Source: Falciphora oryzae
Lineage: Eukaryota > Ascomycota > Sordariomycetes > Magnaporthales > Magnaporthaceae
Assembly (NCBI GenBank): GCA_000733355.1
Contig: JNVV01000005.1
Location: 340,371-404,370 of the forward strand
Length of the DNA: 64,000 nt
Direction of reading: 5' to 3'
Shown here: positions 9,995 through 22,628 of the stretch, piece by piece
Layout: every line of letters begins with the position of its first letter
Numbering within the stretch: the stretch's first letter is position 1
The notes under the pieces: model-generated
The model's input: only the letters and a program-made list of their open reading frames with translations
Database searches by the model: none
Told to the model about the DNA's origin: nothing
Translations under genes and position numbers: made by a program

Positions 9995-12900
9995 TTACCA
10001 GCTCGACACCTTCTTGTCCCCGTCCATGGACTCGCTGCCCAGGCCGTCGCCAATGTCGTAACCCATATCCCTCATTGCATATGCGCGCTCCCTCTCCTTG
10101 GTCGCCTGAGCCCAGGCGTCCACGGTCGCCTTGTGCTCCGTAGGGGGCATCCAGGCTTTGAGGAGGCCGCGCTTCCTTAGCCTCCTGCGGTGGCGCCGGC
10201 GCTGCTCAAAGTCCATGGATCGAGTGTCCACGGCCGTCATGTCGATGCCCTTGACCGCAGCCCACGCATTAGCCGCCAGGTCGCCGACCTCCTCGCTCAG
10301 CTTAGCGGCCAGCACCCGGCCGGACCCGCCCGTCGCCCACTGGTCCAGCTTCACGGGGAGCGCGTAGCCGAAGAACGGGTCGTCTGGCGACCACGTGCAG
10401 TCCTCGCCGGGCCTACACGCCTCCGGACGGCAGTAGTAGGAGCACATAGTCGACTCTGCGCAGAGCCAGGCCAGCAGCAAGCACAAGAGCATGCCGAGGA
10501 GCGAGAGCCTGAACCTAGGCTGGCGGTACCACAGGCGCGGCAGCGCGAAGTGCACATACGTCACCGTCGCCCTTGGCTCCTGGTCCTTGCAGAGGGAGCA
10601 ATCGGCCGCCTTCACCCCGGAAGCATGCTCATGGGTCGTCTTCGCCTCGGTCTGCGAAATCCGATCCTCGAGGCGCTCGATGCCCTTCTTGGCGGTCTGG
10701 ATGCTGAGCAAGCCTGTCTGCAGCCGCTCGCCCATGCGCCTGAATTCCTCAGCCTCCCACTCGAGATCTAGCTCGTTCTTGATAGACTCTTTCCTAACCC
10801 TGGCCGGGCTTCCTCTGGTGGCTGGCTCTGGGCTTTGCTTCACCTCGACGAGGGCGTCCGCGACCTGCGAGGCGAAGAGCTCGTCCAAGTTGTCGAGGGT
10901 GTCGTCGTCGCCCTGGTGCTTGCGCTGGATCTCGAGGAGGTCTTCCTTGGCACTAGGGAGCTTGAACGAGTTGACCAGCGGTGACCCCACGCGTGAGAGT
11001 GACCTGGTGGGCGATCCCACGCGCGAAAGTGACCTGGTGCGCGCGCGTGCAGAAACTCCAGTTGAACGGCCGCTATTCTCGTCGTCTGGCTTCTTAAGCG
11101 CTGATAGGCTCGATCGTTTCTGGTGACGGAAGATGGACGAGCCGTCGAGGGCAGAAGGGGCCCTCGCCCGTTGCCTGATGGTCTGGGCATCAGGCTCGGT
11201 CTTCTGCTCGGCCTTGTCAACCCTGAGCGTCGCTGGCGTCTCGACAAAGGCACCGGCAACTCGAGGGGTGGGCATGGTGAGCGGATCCTGCTTGTTAGGT
11301 CGTGGGGTTTCTCCAAGATCATCGTCGTTATCGCTGGGGTCCACGGAGGAAGGTGCCCTCATAGAACCCCTCTCTGACTGGTTCTCCCCAGGGGCAAACA
11401 ACATCGCCTCGGCCGCGATCCGATCTGTCGGGTCCGACTCGGAGTTGACCACACTGGATCGTTTCGAGGACCGTGAATCGCCGCCTATCGAGGCCCGCCG
11501 TATGCGGCTGATGCTAGCGAAGATCTTAGCTTCGTTGACCAGGCCACGAGGCGGCGATACCTCAAGCCCATTGCTCTTCTCCTCTAAGGGGGTGGCTAAA
11601 TCGCTGGGAGGGCCCGGCTCGGCCCGGTCCTCTACAGCCTGCGCGAGGTCCAGGTATTCCTTGGGCGCCTGCTGTTCAGGTGAGGGGCTTTTGCTGGCAG
11701 CCCGGGCCAGCCTTCTTAACAAATCTCGAGAATTCTCCTTAGAATGCGATTTGAGACGACGAGAGTCATTCAAGTTGTCCCGGCCCCTCTCGCTCTCTGT
11801 AGCGACACCAATCTCCTCGGCAGGTTTAGCGGCCTGGCCAGCACCCGCCCTTCGGAAGACGACGGCCCGCGCATCGTGAACTTGCTCGTCTTCCTCGCGA
11901 TCCTCGGGCCTGACCTCGGGGATGATCTCTGCTGCATGAGGTTCTGCCGTGTCAGAATTTTTCTCCGTAGGGATAGTGACGGGCTCGGATTCGGGCGCGG
12001 GCTTGGGAGCGGGAGCGGGCTCGGGAGCGGGCTCGGAAGCGAAAGCCGGCGCAGGCGTAGGCTCAGGCTCAGAAGCAGAAGCAAGCTCAGGTTCAGGGGC
12101 GACAGCGGGCTTAGGCTCAGAAACGAAAGCAGGCTCAGGCTCGGGAACGAAAGCAGACTTAGGCTCGGGAGCAAAAGTGGGCTCGGGTTCAGGAACGAGA
12201 GCAGACTCAAGCTCAGAAGCAACAACCGGCGCAGGCTCAGGCTCAAGCTCAGGCTCAGGAGCAAGGGCCGACTGAGGCTCAGGGGCAAGAACCTGCCGAG
12301 GCTCAGGAGCAAAAGTCGATTGAGGCTCAGGGACAAGAACCGGTTCAGGCTCAGGAGCAAAAGTCGATTGAGGCTCAGGGGCAAGAACCGGTTCAGGCTC
12401 AGGAGCAATAACCGGCTCAGGCTCGGGAGCAACAACCGGCGCAGGCTCAGGAGTAACAACCGGCGCAGGCTCAGAAACAGAAACTGGTGCAAGCTCAGGC
12501 TTAGGCTCAGGCTCCGGCTCTGGAACTAGCGCCGGCTTAGGCTCAGAAGCAAGCGCCGGCTTATGCTCAGGAGCAATAGCAGGTGTGGACTCAGGAGCGG
12601 GGGCAGGCGCGGGCACAACGACGGGCTCAACGACGGGCTCAGCAAGCGACTCACGGCTAGGTTTCCTGAAAGCCTCGGGCGATAGCTCGCGAGATTCCGA
12701 GTTTCTAGCTCTGATCTCGTCTAGGCGGGTGGTTGCGACTGCTCTGCTGTTCAGGTTCTCGATCTCCCGGGCACGGATCTCGGGAATCTTGGTGTTTTTC
12801 CGCTCAATGAAACGGCTCTTGCTAATGACCTGCCATGATTCTTCTGGCTTGGCTTCGTCATCCTCGTCGGCCGATTCCTCAGGGATCGCATCCTTGACGT

Positions 12901-14101
12901 TGAAGGTTTCGTCGGGATACTTGAGCCAGGCCTCTTGCTCACGCCGTTTGAGCGCCTCGATGCTGGTGTTCCGCGGTTGGAATTCCTTGAGCTCGTCAAG
13001 CTTGCTCCTTCTTGGGTTGTTAACCCTGATCATGGGGCTGTCTGAAGTCTGAAGATCGGTGGCGGTGAAATCCGCATCAGCCTGCCAAGCGAAGCTTTTC
13101 TCTGGAGATTGATCTGCCGACTGGGTGTCCCTCTCTATTGATGGGACCGGAACGTCCTTGTCGGCTCGTGCATGGTCGGTCAGAGGTGGGCTCTCGTCCA
13201 AGACACCTCCGCGAAGACTTGAGGGCTCGGGAGACGCCGTCAGTCTCCTGATGAAGTCGACATCCGGCGCCGCCAAGGCTCCCCACGCCCGTGGAGGCCG
13301 AATAGAGGAGTGTCCGTCCAGGCTGCCGTTGCTGGCCTTCCTGGACAGCTCCCTATTCTTTTCGGCTGTCTTTTCTCCAATCCTGTTCGTGCTGGAATAT
13401 CCGAATCTACTCTTAGCGACGCTTTCCACGCGGTCCCGATCGTCTTCGTGCTGCCCGCGCTCGTGGGACTTTATCGCTTCTTCGTTGTTACCGATAGAGA
13501 GCAGAGCGTCATCGTCGGGCATCGAGCCGATAGATTGTCGAGTGGAGGCGCGCCTCATGAAGCTAAGAGGGCGCCTAGTAATCAGATTCTGGATGCTGTT
13601 GTTGTCGGGATCGTCACGGTTTCGCAATTGGCGCGGCGCGGGACTCGGAGAGCCTTGAATGGAGCTTGTGTCTTCTTCGGCGCGCGCCATCTTAAGGGCG
13701 TCGGAAATATTGAAGGAGACGCGTTTCGAGGTTGAGCCCTGCCGCGAAAGTGAGCCCTGTCTAGAGACCGAGCCCTGTCTCGAGACTGAGCTCTGCCTCG
13801 AGACCGAGCCCGGCCTCGAGACTGACTCCTGGGCCGAGGGTGGGCGAGGGATTCGTGAGCCCTTGGAGTTGGACCCGCCATTGGAGGAGGACGAGCTCGG
13901 GGTGGGCGACACGACCTCCCTCCGGCCCATGGGCGAATCCGGAGCCGGTTTGAGGCTCTCCTGACTTTGGCTTTGTCTCCGAGAGGAGAATAATTTTTTG
14001 GTCGCGTCGAAGCGCGCGTCGAAGCGCGACTTCAACGTCGGCAGGCCGGACCGGAAGCTGCCGGTCCTCGAGGGGGGCCTATCTTGATCCGAATACTCCA
14101 T
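9995..14101 (-). CDS. Large low-complexity protein with Pro-Glu repeats and a C-terminal membrane anchor
   Basis: One uninterrupted frame of 1368 aa, with its ATG at 14101 and TAA at 9995. Residues 1-130 are Ser/Arg/Gly-rich and include five to six tandem [11 protein letters not shown] heptads (about 95-124). Residues about 490-700 are a Pro-Glu-Ala-Val tract of imperfect repeats, partly a 16-residue unit. The rest is charged and mostly disordered, with a short predicted coiled coil (about 1135-1170). A hydrophobic stretch at about 1198-1217 is the only convincing membrane segment. It is followed by about 150 residues with Cys-rich [10 protein letters not shown] and [21 protein letters not shown], and a basic [11 protein letters not shown] run. 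I recognise no named domain. A single C-terminal helix with a conserved tail suggests a protein anchored in the ER, nuclear envelope or another membrane, with a long cytosolic head; this is inference. The distinctive C-terminal block is the best query for homologues. Confidence 0.82.
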   Translation of the reverse strand: MEYSDQDRPPSRTGSFRSGLPTLKSRFDARFDATKKLFSSRRQSQSQESLKPAPDSPMGRREVVSPTPSSSSSNGGSNSKGSRIPRPPSAQESVSRPGSVSRQSSVSRQGSVSRQGSLSRQGSTSKRVSFNISDALKMARAEEDTSSIQGSPSPAPRQLRNRDDPDNNSIQNLITRRPLSFMRRASTRQSIGSMPDDDALLSIGNNEEAIKSHERGQHEDDRDRVESVAKSRFGYSSTNRIGEKTAEKNRELSRKASNGSLDGHSSIRPPRAWGALAAPDVDFIRRLTASPEPSSLRGGVLDESPPLTDHARADKDVPVPSIERDTQSADQSPEKSFAWQADADFTATDLQTSDSPMIRVNNPRRSKLDELKEFQPRNTSIEALKRREQEAWLKYPDETFNVKDAIPEESADEDDEAKPEESWQVISKSRFIERKNTKIPEIRAREIENLNSRAVATTRLDEIRARNSESRELSPEAFRKPSRESLAEPVVEPVVVPAPAPAPESTPAIAPEHKPALASEPKPALVPEPEPEPKPELAPVSVSEPAPVVTPEPAPVVAPEPEPVIAPEPEPVLAPEPQSTFAPEPEPVLVPEPQSTFAPEPRQVLAPEPQSALAPEPELEPEPAPVVASELESALVPEPEPTFAPEPKSAFVPEPEPAFVSEPKPAVAPEPELASASEPEPTPAPAFASEPAPEPAPAPKPAPESEPVTIPTEKNSDTAEPHAAEIIPEVRPEDREEDEQVHDARAVVFRRAGAGQAAKPAEEIGVATESERGRDNLNDSRRLKSHSKENSRDLLRRLARAASKSPSPEQQAPKEYLDLAQAVEDRAEPGPPSDLATPLEEKSNGLEVSPPRGLVNEAKIFASISRIRRASIGGDSRSSKRSSVVNSESDPTDRIAAEAMLFAPGENQSERGSMRAPSSVDPSDNDDDLGETPRPNKQDPLTMPTPRVAGAFVETPATLRVDKAEQKTEPDAQTIRQRARAPSALDGSSIFRHQKRSSLSALKKPDDENSGRSTGVSARARTRSLSRVGSPTRSLSRVGSPLVNSFKLPSAKEDLLEIQRKHQGDDDTLDNLDELFASQVADALVEVKQSPEPATRGSPARVRKESIKNELDLEWEAEEFRRMGERLQTGLLSIQTAKKGIERLEDRISQTEAKTTHEHASGVKAADCSLCKDQEPRATVTYVHFALPRLWYRQPRFRLSLLGMLLCLLLAWLCAESTMCSYYCRPEACRPGEDCTWSPDDPFFGYALPVKLDQWATGGSGRVLAAKLSEEVGDLAANAWAAVKGIDMTAVDTRSMDFEQRRRHRRRLRKRGLLKAWMPPTEHKATVDAWAQATKERERAYAMRDMGYDIGDGLGSESMDGDKKVSSW
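11990..12630 (-). repeat. In-gene Pro-Glu tandem repeat tract
   Basis: Imperfect repeats coding for units such as [16 protein letters not shown]. Between about 12295 and 12410 two copies of a 48-bp unit are almost identical and a third has diverged, which points to recent unit duplication. The tract keeps its frame throughout, and length differences between strains would be expected. Confidence 0.85.
13728..13820 (-). repeat. Tandem heptad repeat coding for [11 protein letters not shown] units
   Basis: About five consecutive 21-bp units near the N-terminus of the large membrane-anchored protein, each encoding a Ser-Arg-Gln-Gly-Ser type heptad. Such RxxS-like spacing could be a kinase target array, but that is inference. 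Confidence 0.75.
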
Positions 14102-17100
14102 GACGTCGGTTGGGTGGCCCCGCGGTGAGGCTCAGCAAAATCAATGGGACGAAAGCTGCATAGTAGCCGGAAGGGCGGTGGTGCTGTTGCGCCGGAGCAT
14201 TGGATGTCGTGCGCGAGAGGGCCACGAGCAAAAAGTCGGTGGGCGGGGCGGCGGGCGCAAGAAGTAGGAGACGAGATGCAGCCCTGCGCGAGCACGTCAG
14301 GTAGAAACGGGAGAAGAAGAGAAAAAAAAAAAAGAAAAAAAAGAACAACTGCGCGTGACGACGGCGAGTGTCGTGTCAACGTACACGTAATTGGCTGGGC
14401 AGCACAGCCGGGCAGCCTCACGGCAGGGCTCGACAGGTCCAGCTCATTTCTCGAATGCAGAATCGCGGCCTTGGGCAGCCCATCCCAGCCCGAGGTGATG
14501 CACGGGCCTGCTACCCGCTTCCCGGCTGGTCTCGTCAGGTTGAGGTTGCATCCATAGCAGGGCGCCCGAGCCGCGCCAGAGCTGAGCGCGTGTCCAATCA
14601 GGCCCGTGCGCGCCCTGGATTGTTTGCGTGCCTTGTTGTCACCGCCCCTTGGCCCGTTGTCATCACGTGCTCTCCACGCTCCTAACGGCTTGTGGAGTTT
14701 GGCTTTGCGCCGAAGATTCTTCTCCTGAGCCGGGGCCTTTTTATGAAATGCAATCTCGGCCATGCCCCTTTATTCACAGCCGAGGGGCTGAGCCAGTGAC
14801 TTTCATAATAATTAGGTACACAGGACCCTCTCGTATCTCATCTCGCCATTGTCTGTGGAAAGGCAGAGTCAACAAGTGCCGGTCTGCCAGAAGCGAAAAG
14901 AATACGTCTTGCGGCCCGGCAAGAGGGCAGCGCCTAGAGGCAGGTTGGGTATCATAACACGCCGAAGTATCGTCGACCCATAAAGGCCACCGACAATAGG
15001 GCCCTTGTAATCTTGGCCGACACACCACCGCTAGCTCCCGTTGCTCTCCGCTTGCAGAGTCGGCCCGAGCAGACGGAAAAGGGGCCTGTATCCTGACCCA
15101 GGCATCCGTCCATCAGCCAAATGAGGGCACAGAGCGATGAACGTGTCAATGCTCTCCATATGATGGTTTTCAATCTTGGCCATCTGGCAGTGCCGGACAT
15201 ACAAGCCGTATATACGTTCCAGGTTCCAGATTGAGGCAGCCCCCTCTCGAAACATACACGCACTCCGGAATTTGTTACGATTGTGCAGCATCTACGCCGG
15301 GACAGCACTCGACGAACGACATGAAACCCCGAGTCGTCTGGAACCATGGGGTGCGAGAGCATCAAACCCAGGCTAGCACCTACCACCCACTCGTTGCTTC
15401 CCCAGCCTTCCTCGCCTGGACAATAGCCCCGCCGCCTCTCGTTGTTCCAGCCCTATGAGCGATGTCCGCGGAGTTGCACATAGGACCCTCTAGAGAATGG
15501 CTTGTCGTGCAACGAGCATACGGCCGGGCCGGCATGGTCTCTCTCGGCGGGAAGCCGGTCCGTGGCCCGCACGCCAGGTAGTTTGCACGGCACCGGGAGG
15601 GTGGGGTGATATCAGCCTGGTAGCCCGCACGCGCCCAACTGTAGCGCCGACGCCGACCCTAGCTGCAGGAAGCCCGGGCCTCGGCTGTCTTCGGTGACAC
15701 CATCCGTCGGACCGTTGGGCACCCCAGTCAGGGCACCGCTTTTTTTTGTGATTGCCATTCCACTATATCACCAGTCCACACGCGCAGTCGCTTCACTGGG
15801 CCGGACTCGTTGGCTGGAGTGAAATCGTGCATCCCAACCTGAAACTCGAATATCTCCGGATCTTGACGCGGGCATCGACGAGGTGGTTCTAGAAGGCAAT
15901 AAAACAAGGGAACAAACGTGTGAACCAACAAACAAAACAGGAAGAGCCGGCACGCCAGTTCAAATCCCGCGGAAGAAGGCATCACCTCCGCCGTGACAAG
16001 GAATGGAACCCGCGATACAGCATACCCTCTCATGCCGTTGTCATGATTTTCGGGAATATTGTACCGAGAGTCAAGATGCTTAATTGCTATTACGCGTCGA
16101 CAGCATGGTTTGAACAGCACCTGAAGCAGCCTGGCTTGCACCGCGGCTCCCGGCAGAGGCCAGCCGATGCCACACGGCGCGGGCCCGGCAGCCTAGGGTC
16201 AATCCATGCATGTCATCCATTCCCTTTGGACTGCGTGGGCGTTGTGTGTGTGTGTGTGTGCCCGTGTACGTATATGAGTGGCCCGGTAAAGGGTGCCGTA
16301 GGAGGAGGAACCCCTCAGGGGTTATTGTTACGTAAATCGCCGGAGCCGACAGGCTTTCCCCCCTGATGCCGCGCCGGGCATTCCCGCATTGCGGCTCCAC
16401 TATTGACGTTGCCAGTCGGGTTGTTGTATATATGGAATCCTGTTGAAAAGGCCGTTAGAGAGGGTTGATTGGTTTGAATCGCCGTTGCGAGTGGAAATGT
16501 GGTGTCGTTGACCCTCATTGCGCAAGACGGGCTAGCGACGCGTTGCCGGCAGAGCTTTGCCTCGGGCAGGTGGAAATAACCGGGTATAGGTGCCCAATCA
16601 TGTCACAACACATACCTCGGGCACAGAATGCATGCTTGGGTTGCATGTCCACTACAGCGACGCTCAGGTTGCTGAGTGAGATAGATTTGACGTCAAGTGT
16701 AATGTGAGTGACGAGGAAGCGGAAGAAGACAATCTCAGGCAATCCGGTCGGAACGCGGAACGCGATGTGTGTTCTTCGAACTACAGCTGATATACTGGGA
16801 ACATATGCCGAGGAGCGGCTGAACGATCTCCGGCGATGACCTCCATGCTTTGTCCCCGCCCCTACCGTGAGGCCGATGCCGGCGGCTGGGGCTCCCACGA
16901 GATTGGGGTCGAACACAAGATCTCCAGGAGGTGCCGGGCAGCCACCCGCCGGCGACCAGGGGCGTGTTTTCCGTGGATCTTCCCGGACATGCAGGTGTTG
17001 CGTTGCGTGCCTGCTTTCAGCTGCATCTGTCAAAGCCAAAGCAGACTGGACAGAGCCTCGAGGGGTGGTGCCACAACTGAACTTCACATCTCCGGAGGCA

Positions 17101-19231
17101 GCGCCGTCTGGATAAGTAGGTAGCCGGGCACGGAGAGCCACGGAGGGGAACCACCTGAAGCGCACGAGCCATCAGGCGGCTCAGGGGCAGAAAGTCAGGT
17201 CGTGGGGGGTCGGATCGATATGATTGCGCTTAGGTCAGCCGTTTGATATGGACCCGATTTGACAAATTTCAGTTTTTCAGGTTCTGCATGTGCGACTTGG
17301 CTCTGCCGCCAAGCAGACCCGACCTTGGGTGGGCAAGGATCCAATGCTTGGTTCCTAGTCTTTGCGACGGCGTGCTTTGATGGGGGGCTGACGATGCGAG
17401 AATGTCGCATTTCCAACACCCAGCCAAGATTTGAAAGTAAAGAAAATAAAGAACGAGATAGTTTGGCTAGGGGCGAGATGAAATAAAGCAGAAAAACTCT
17501 GTACTGGCGTCTCTTCGCCTTTGGGGGTGTGTTCTGTTTGGAGCCGTCGAATGGGCTTGATTGAGGCGACGTGGGTCTTATCATTGGGTGGGCGATCCTT
17601 GTCCAGAAAGGGTTTAGATAGCCTGGCTGGTTCGCCCGTCCCGGGGACCGCGGGGCTGCATGGAATTTTTTAAGACGACAAGCAACCTCGCAAGGCCGCC
17701 TGTGGCTTCCTCAGGCAATCGTGGTGCGCTCGCGACCCTTGCCGTTGTCCCAATTCCCATCTTCCAACCATGACGACATCACCTTAGGCTGACCCGCGCC
17801 CTTGTCCCCTAGAAAAAGGACGGCGACGGGCCCTGGGATGGCTGGGTGTGCGGCTCGAGAAAGCGTGCCTTATCTTTGCTGGGTCCGATTCAGGGTCGAA
17901 CACGCACGCCGCGACCGCGCGAGATAAGGGATCCTTCTGTCCAATGTCATCCCTGTCTGCCGCCTCTCTATCTCGGATGCATGAGACTCGGTCGAGATAA
18001 GGAATTACACGACCCGACGCGAAGCACGCCTCCATGCACCCTGCCGCCCAAGTACCGACCCCATGATGCCCTTGCTGTCCGCCAGATAGCAGGGCGGCGG
18101 GAATTCGTCCAGTCCACAAGTGGAGGGCTGCTGGAGCTCTGAGATGCTGCTGCTGCCTTTTGCAGCTGTCAAATCCACCTCGCCGTGTTGTGGACATCCT
18201 CGGGGGCTGCTTCGACGACAGGGCTGGAAGTCGATCAGATCAGACCAGATGGAAAGAAAAAGCAAAGAAAGAAATAGCAATATGTTTGGACGCTAAACCC
18301 CAAAACGACCCCTGTCTTCCTGGCGTAGAGGAGGACTGGCAGTCGCCAGCAAGCTCAAAATTCTCTTCCTTTTCCAAACACATCCAAAAGGCAAGCAACC
18401 TTGATTACACGCCCCCTCCTTCCACCACGAGCCTGGTCGTTGATGTCACAATCCCTCCGTCTGGGGGTATCTGCCCACTATTCCCGAACCAGGTCGACGT
18501 TTTTGCAACGGACACTGGCTGGTGGACGTTAGGGCGAGCAGCAGGGCCAAGCGGGTGTGGATCACGGCTCGCCATTGTCGCCTTGAGCCAAGCAGGTGGC
18601 ACTGCCGTCGCTCGTACACCGCGCGGTCAACACATGTTGAGCCGGGCACTTGACTACTAGTTTCTCGTTATCAGCGATATACTTATCTCACTGGGGGGCT
18701 CCCGCCAGCCAAAGGCTCCATTCTTGGGCTGCCCAAACCCAGCTCCCACCAGGACACCCATCCCACATACCACCATCCACACCCCCCGGCGGCGCGTCGC
18801 TTCTGGGGTGTCTTTCTCCGGATCGGACGAGCCTCAGAGACCCCAGCCAGCCAGTCGGCCAGCCCTCCCCATCCCCACAAGCCTGCCAGTGTTAGATTGG
18901 CCCACAGCAGCTTGCGGCTAGGGCTCCATCTGGACTTTACGTCCCCGGAGATGCAAAAATCGCCAGGGCTCGCTCTCAAGGTCTTCACCCGGGAGTGAGT
19001 CGCTCGAAAGATAGATATATAATCATCAAAGGCACGTCCATTATCCCGATGGACGGAGGAGGAGTCCTCTTGAACCCAACCCGCCCTGGAACAGCACCCA
19101 CCACTGCCAGAGGATAAGAAGCGATCAGGCCACCCACACCACACCTCCTTCTTGGTATCGCCCTCCTTGATACAGCAGCTTCTCTCCGCTTTTCCCCAGC
19201 CATCCTCTCGGGCCCGGCCCACCTGCCCAAG
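14102..19231. other. Long divergent intergenic region between the large protein and the nitrate transporter
   Basis: About 5.1 kb with no frame that resembles a known family. It contains an A-rich stretch at 14318-14342, a (GT)n microsatellite near 16241-16260, a palindromic TCCGCGGA at 15465-15472 and a CTCCGTGG motif on the - strand near 17126-17133. Frames of 130-216 codons at 15728-16141 and 16515-17165 on the - strand lack a plausible start or family similarity. The right-hand 600 bp is the likely nitrate-transporter promoter. Degraded mobile DNA is possible but not demonstrated. Confidence 0.5.
18668..19117. promoter_or_regulatory. Probable nitrogen-regulated promoter: GATA sites and TATA-like box
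   Basis: Four HGATAR-type sites lie within 570 bp of the nitrate transporter ATG: TTATCA (18668-18673) and TTATCT (18683-18688) as reverse complements, AGATAG (19009-19014) and GGATAA (19112-19117). A TATATAA box sits at 19016-19022, 210 bp before the start. AreA/Nit2 GATA factors are known to activate nitrate genes through clustered GATA sites. Six-base motifs arise by chance, so this is suggestive only. Confidence 0.4.
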
Positions 19232-21024
19232 ATGGGTGTCAAGATCAAATTCTCGGACCTCTACAGGGCCCCTGAGATCAACCCGATCAACAGGAAAGCC
19301 CGCGCTATCCCAGCGCTGAACATTCTCAACATATACGGCCGTGTATTCTTCTTTTCGTGGTTCGGCTTCATGATCTCATTCTGGGCCTGGTACACATTTC
19401 CTCCTCTGGTAGGTCCGCCCAACCCCCACGCAGCCCCGGATCTCACCCACCCGGCATGCTTTAGCCCGTCCCGGGAGGCCGGCAGCGGAGGTGGTATGCG
19501 TGGAGCTAACCGATCCCTCGTCTGGCTGCACAGTTGACGGTTACCATCCGAGAGGACTTGCGGCTCACCCCTGCCGAGGTTGCCAACTCCAACATTGTGT
19601 CCCTGGTTGCCACCCTCTTTGTGCGCGGGCTTGCTGGCCCCCTGTGTGACATGTGGGGTTCCCGGCTCGTCTTTGGCGGTCTCCTTCTCGTCGGCTCCAT
19701 CCCTCTGGGCCTTGCACCCCTTATCCAGAACGCAACTGGCCTCTACATCAGCAGATTCTTTATCGGCATTCTGGGTGGAGCCTTCGTGCCCTGCCAGGTC
19801 TGGTCGACCGGTTTCTTTGACAAGGTAAGCATCCCTTGTCATACGTTTTTTTGTGGCTTCGTTCTATGTACTTCATGAGTACTCCTGTAGCTACAGAGTA
19901 CTACAAAACTTGGCATGCGCTTACACCTTACCGCTATCCAGAATGTGGTCGGGACAGCAAACGCCCTCACGGGTGGCTTCGGAAATGCCGGTGGTGGCAT
20001 CACCTACTTCATCATGCCCGCCGTCTTCGACTCGTTCCACCACAAGCTGGGATACACCCCAAGCCAATCCTGGCGCCTCACCTTTATCGTGCCTCTCATC
20101 ATGACCATCTCCACTGGCATCGGCCTGATCTTGCTCTGCCCCGACACTCCTACCGGTAAGTGGAGCGAGCGTCACCTGCACGTGCAGGAGAACCTGCAGT
20201 CACACGGCGTGATGGAGGATGCCATGGTGGACATCCCCGGCGGCATCGCCGACAGGCGCCCATCCGAAACCGAGAAGAGTGACGAGGCAGAGAAGAAGGC
20301 CGAGAAGACTGAGGGGCCGGTGGCAGACCACGAGGTCGCCCTCTCCAAGCAGGAGATGCTGGAGACGGCACAGGGTGAGGTGGTGGTCAAGCCGACGTTC
20401 AAGGAGGGCCTGAGGATAGTGGTGTCGCCGCAGACTATCATGCACGTGGCTACCTACTTCTGCTCCTTTGGCGGCGAGCTTGCCGTCAACTCGATCCTCA
20501 GCTCTTACTACCTCAAGAACTTCCCTGGGCTCGGGCAGACGGGCGCCTCCAACTGGGCGGCCATGTTCGGGTTCATGAACTTCGTCACGCGGCCCCTGGG
20601 AGGCGTGGTGGGCGACCTCCTCTACAACCTGGGCGGACGCAACCTGTGGCTCAAGAAGGGCTGGATCCACACGACGGGCATCCTGACGGGGGCGCTGCTC
20701 ATCCTCATCGGGCGCCTGGACCCGCACGACCAGTCGACCATGTTTGGGCTCATCGCGCTCATGGCCGTGTTCCACGAGGCCGGCAACGGAGCCAACTTTG
20801 CGTTGGTGCCGCACGTGCACCCGCACGCGAACGGCATCCTCTCGGGCATTACGGGTGCCGGCGGCAACCTGGGCGGCGTCGTCTTCGCCATCATCTTCCG
20901 CTTCATGGGCGACGGCAAGAACTACGCCGGCGCCATCTGGATGATTGGCATCATCCACATCATCCTCAACCTGCTGACGTGCTGGATCCCACCGCTGCCC
21001 AAGGGCCAGGTCGGCGGCCACTAG
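19232..21024 (+). CDS. nrtA: High-affinity nitrate/nitrite transporter, NRT2/CrnA type (MFS)
   Basis: Exons 19232-19408, 19534-19824 and 19942-21024 give 516 aa, the normal size for fungal NRT2 carriers. The first helix region ends ...WYTFPPL and joins LTVTIREDL after a 125-bp intron whose branch point (AGCTAAC) and CACAG acceptor are clear; the second intron is 117 bp. The family signature GGFGNAGGG appears at about residue 167, and a second Asn/Gly-rich signature ([13 protein letters not shown]... then GAGGNLGG) in the C-terminal half. A hydrophilic loop of roughly 65 residues in the middle is typical of eukaryotic NRT2 proteins. It should be a plasma-membrane proton-coupled nitrate (and nitrite) importer. 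Nitrate and nitrite reductase genes are not in this window. Family assignment is firm; the paralogue symbol is by analogy with Aspergillus. Confidence 0.93.
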
Positions 21025-22053
21025 ACCTTCGTCGGGGCCGTCTTTCAATAGTCTTCGGGGTCTTGCTTTCTTTCGCATCTAGGTTTATTTACAGCCTGAT
21101 TGTTGTTGCTTTCCTTTCTGTTGAATTTGCGTGGTTAAAATATCCCTCACCATGTTTGGGGGCCTTGCAGGGCTCTTTATTTGGTGGCTGTTTTCTTTTC
21201 TTATTTTCCCCCTTCGTCTTCTTCTTTCTATTCCCAGGAATAACACGTTTGTAGATTGGACAACAGGGACGGCGGGTACGCACAAAGGCGCCTTGAGCTT
21301 TTTCTGGGAGCAAACAGGACAGAGGAGCTATTGTTCGGGCAGGCAGAGGATTTGGTTGGATGTTTTCACCATGATGCAGGGATTAGAATGCGTGGGATTG
21401 ATGCGGTGGCGTTCAATGCTCGCTCAATAGACGGAAATGTGTCCTTATCCTCGTGTCCCAAAATGTTCTCGAATCCTGACAATCAATACGCCTCTCCTTT
21501 GACGAATTGTCAAACCTAGCAATTTGTGGCCAGGGGGCTCACGCCTCGCATGTCGGTTGAGTGCGTTTTGTGCAACGTCCTGCGACCCTAAATTTGGCCC
21601 GTCAGCGGTGCCGGCAGGGTGCGGCTCCTTTTTTTTTTTTTTGTTTTTTTTGTTTCTAGTGTAGAGGATGGGGATCGAGAGAGCTGCCGAAGGAAGCTGA
21701 GCAGGTCTGAACATCAATTTGGACGAGGAGGTCGAAGCCAGCGGGTCTAGAATTGGCTAAGAAAGAAGAAGCAAAATGTCACGGCCGCCGCCCAGACGAT
21801 GATGCCCGGGGAGGTCTGCGTGTCGGCTGTCATCGTCTCGAAACGTTCGATGGGTGGATGGAGAACGACGGACGGTGGGTGGACGTGTCTGGTTGCTTGT
21901 GCTAAATCCATGGGTCGGGGCCAGGCAGGGGGAACCAAATACCGTGCGACATGCCAAGATTGCAAACGACTGGCTCGGCCCCCTTTTTTTTTGTCGCCAG
22001 GAACTGAGCCGTGTGGCCGCTTCGGGGAGGGCCAAGCACTGCAAGCGAGAGAG

Positions 22054-22091
<38 letters not shown>

Positions 22092-22628
22092 AAACGTGCA
22101 GCGCACACAAGCCTTTTGACAACTGGGGGTGGATTGCAGGAAGAGAAGAACTACAAGCATGGGTGCATGGCGCTAGACGGGTTCCGAGGGACCTGCAGTG
22201 GAAATTGCGATGAGGCTCCAACCAACAGACTGGCTGGTCACTGCCGGTCTGGTAGTTCGTAGGAGAACGCACCGGAGAATTAGAGCGGCGCAAAAACTCC
22301 ACGAAGATGCAGTCTTTATTTGGGTTAAGCTTGGTCGAATGGCGCGAAATATACGCCAGACTGGGTATCCTTCAAGATAGGAGGAAGGAAAAAAAAGTAT
22401 CCCTGCGTCAGCCACCCGAAATATGATCAAAAGAAATGCAACAGACAAGGTTGGGGAAAAAAACATATCATTGCTGTCTATTGTCTTTCATTCGAAAACC
22501 GCACGTGCCTCCGCGACTCGACCTTTCTCAGGGGCCGACAGACGGGAGACTCCGCAGGGCTTTGTCTACGATAACGAGAAACGACCAATCAAAAAACCAA
22601 ACAAAAGGGCGCCCATTAAAAAGACCCT
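21025..22628. other. Intergenic region between convergent genes, with a long poly(A) tract
   Basis: It holds the 3' UTR of the nitrate transporter on the left and that of the GPI-protein gene on the right. T-rich runs lie near 21630-21656, and there is a 36-base A run at 22054-22089. No coding frame is supported. Confidence 0.6.
22054..22089. repeat. Poly(A) tract, 36 A
   Basis: The longest homopolymer in the window, preceded by a GA-rich stretch. The flanks are not related to those of the other A runs, so a shared retroposon is not indicated. Confidence 0.9.

Noticed and set aside
11744..12529. 261-codon + strand frame full of Arg-Leu repeats opposite the Pro-Glu tract
   Set aside because: It is the complementary reading of the tandem repeat and is produced by composition alone.
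15728..16141. 137-codon - strand frame with a hydrophobic segment (FLFCLLVHTFVPLFYCLL)
   Set aside because: One hydrophobic run and no other family-like block; no start context or splice pattern extends it. It could be decayed, but evidence is too thin.
16515..17165. 216-codon - strand frame in the divergent gap
   Set aside because: No in-frame ATG at the upstream end and no recognised motif; not a remnant I can name.
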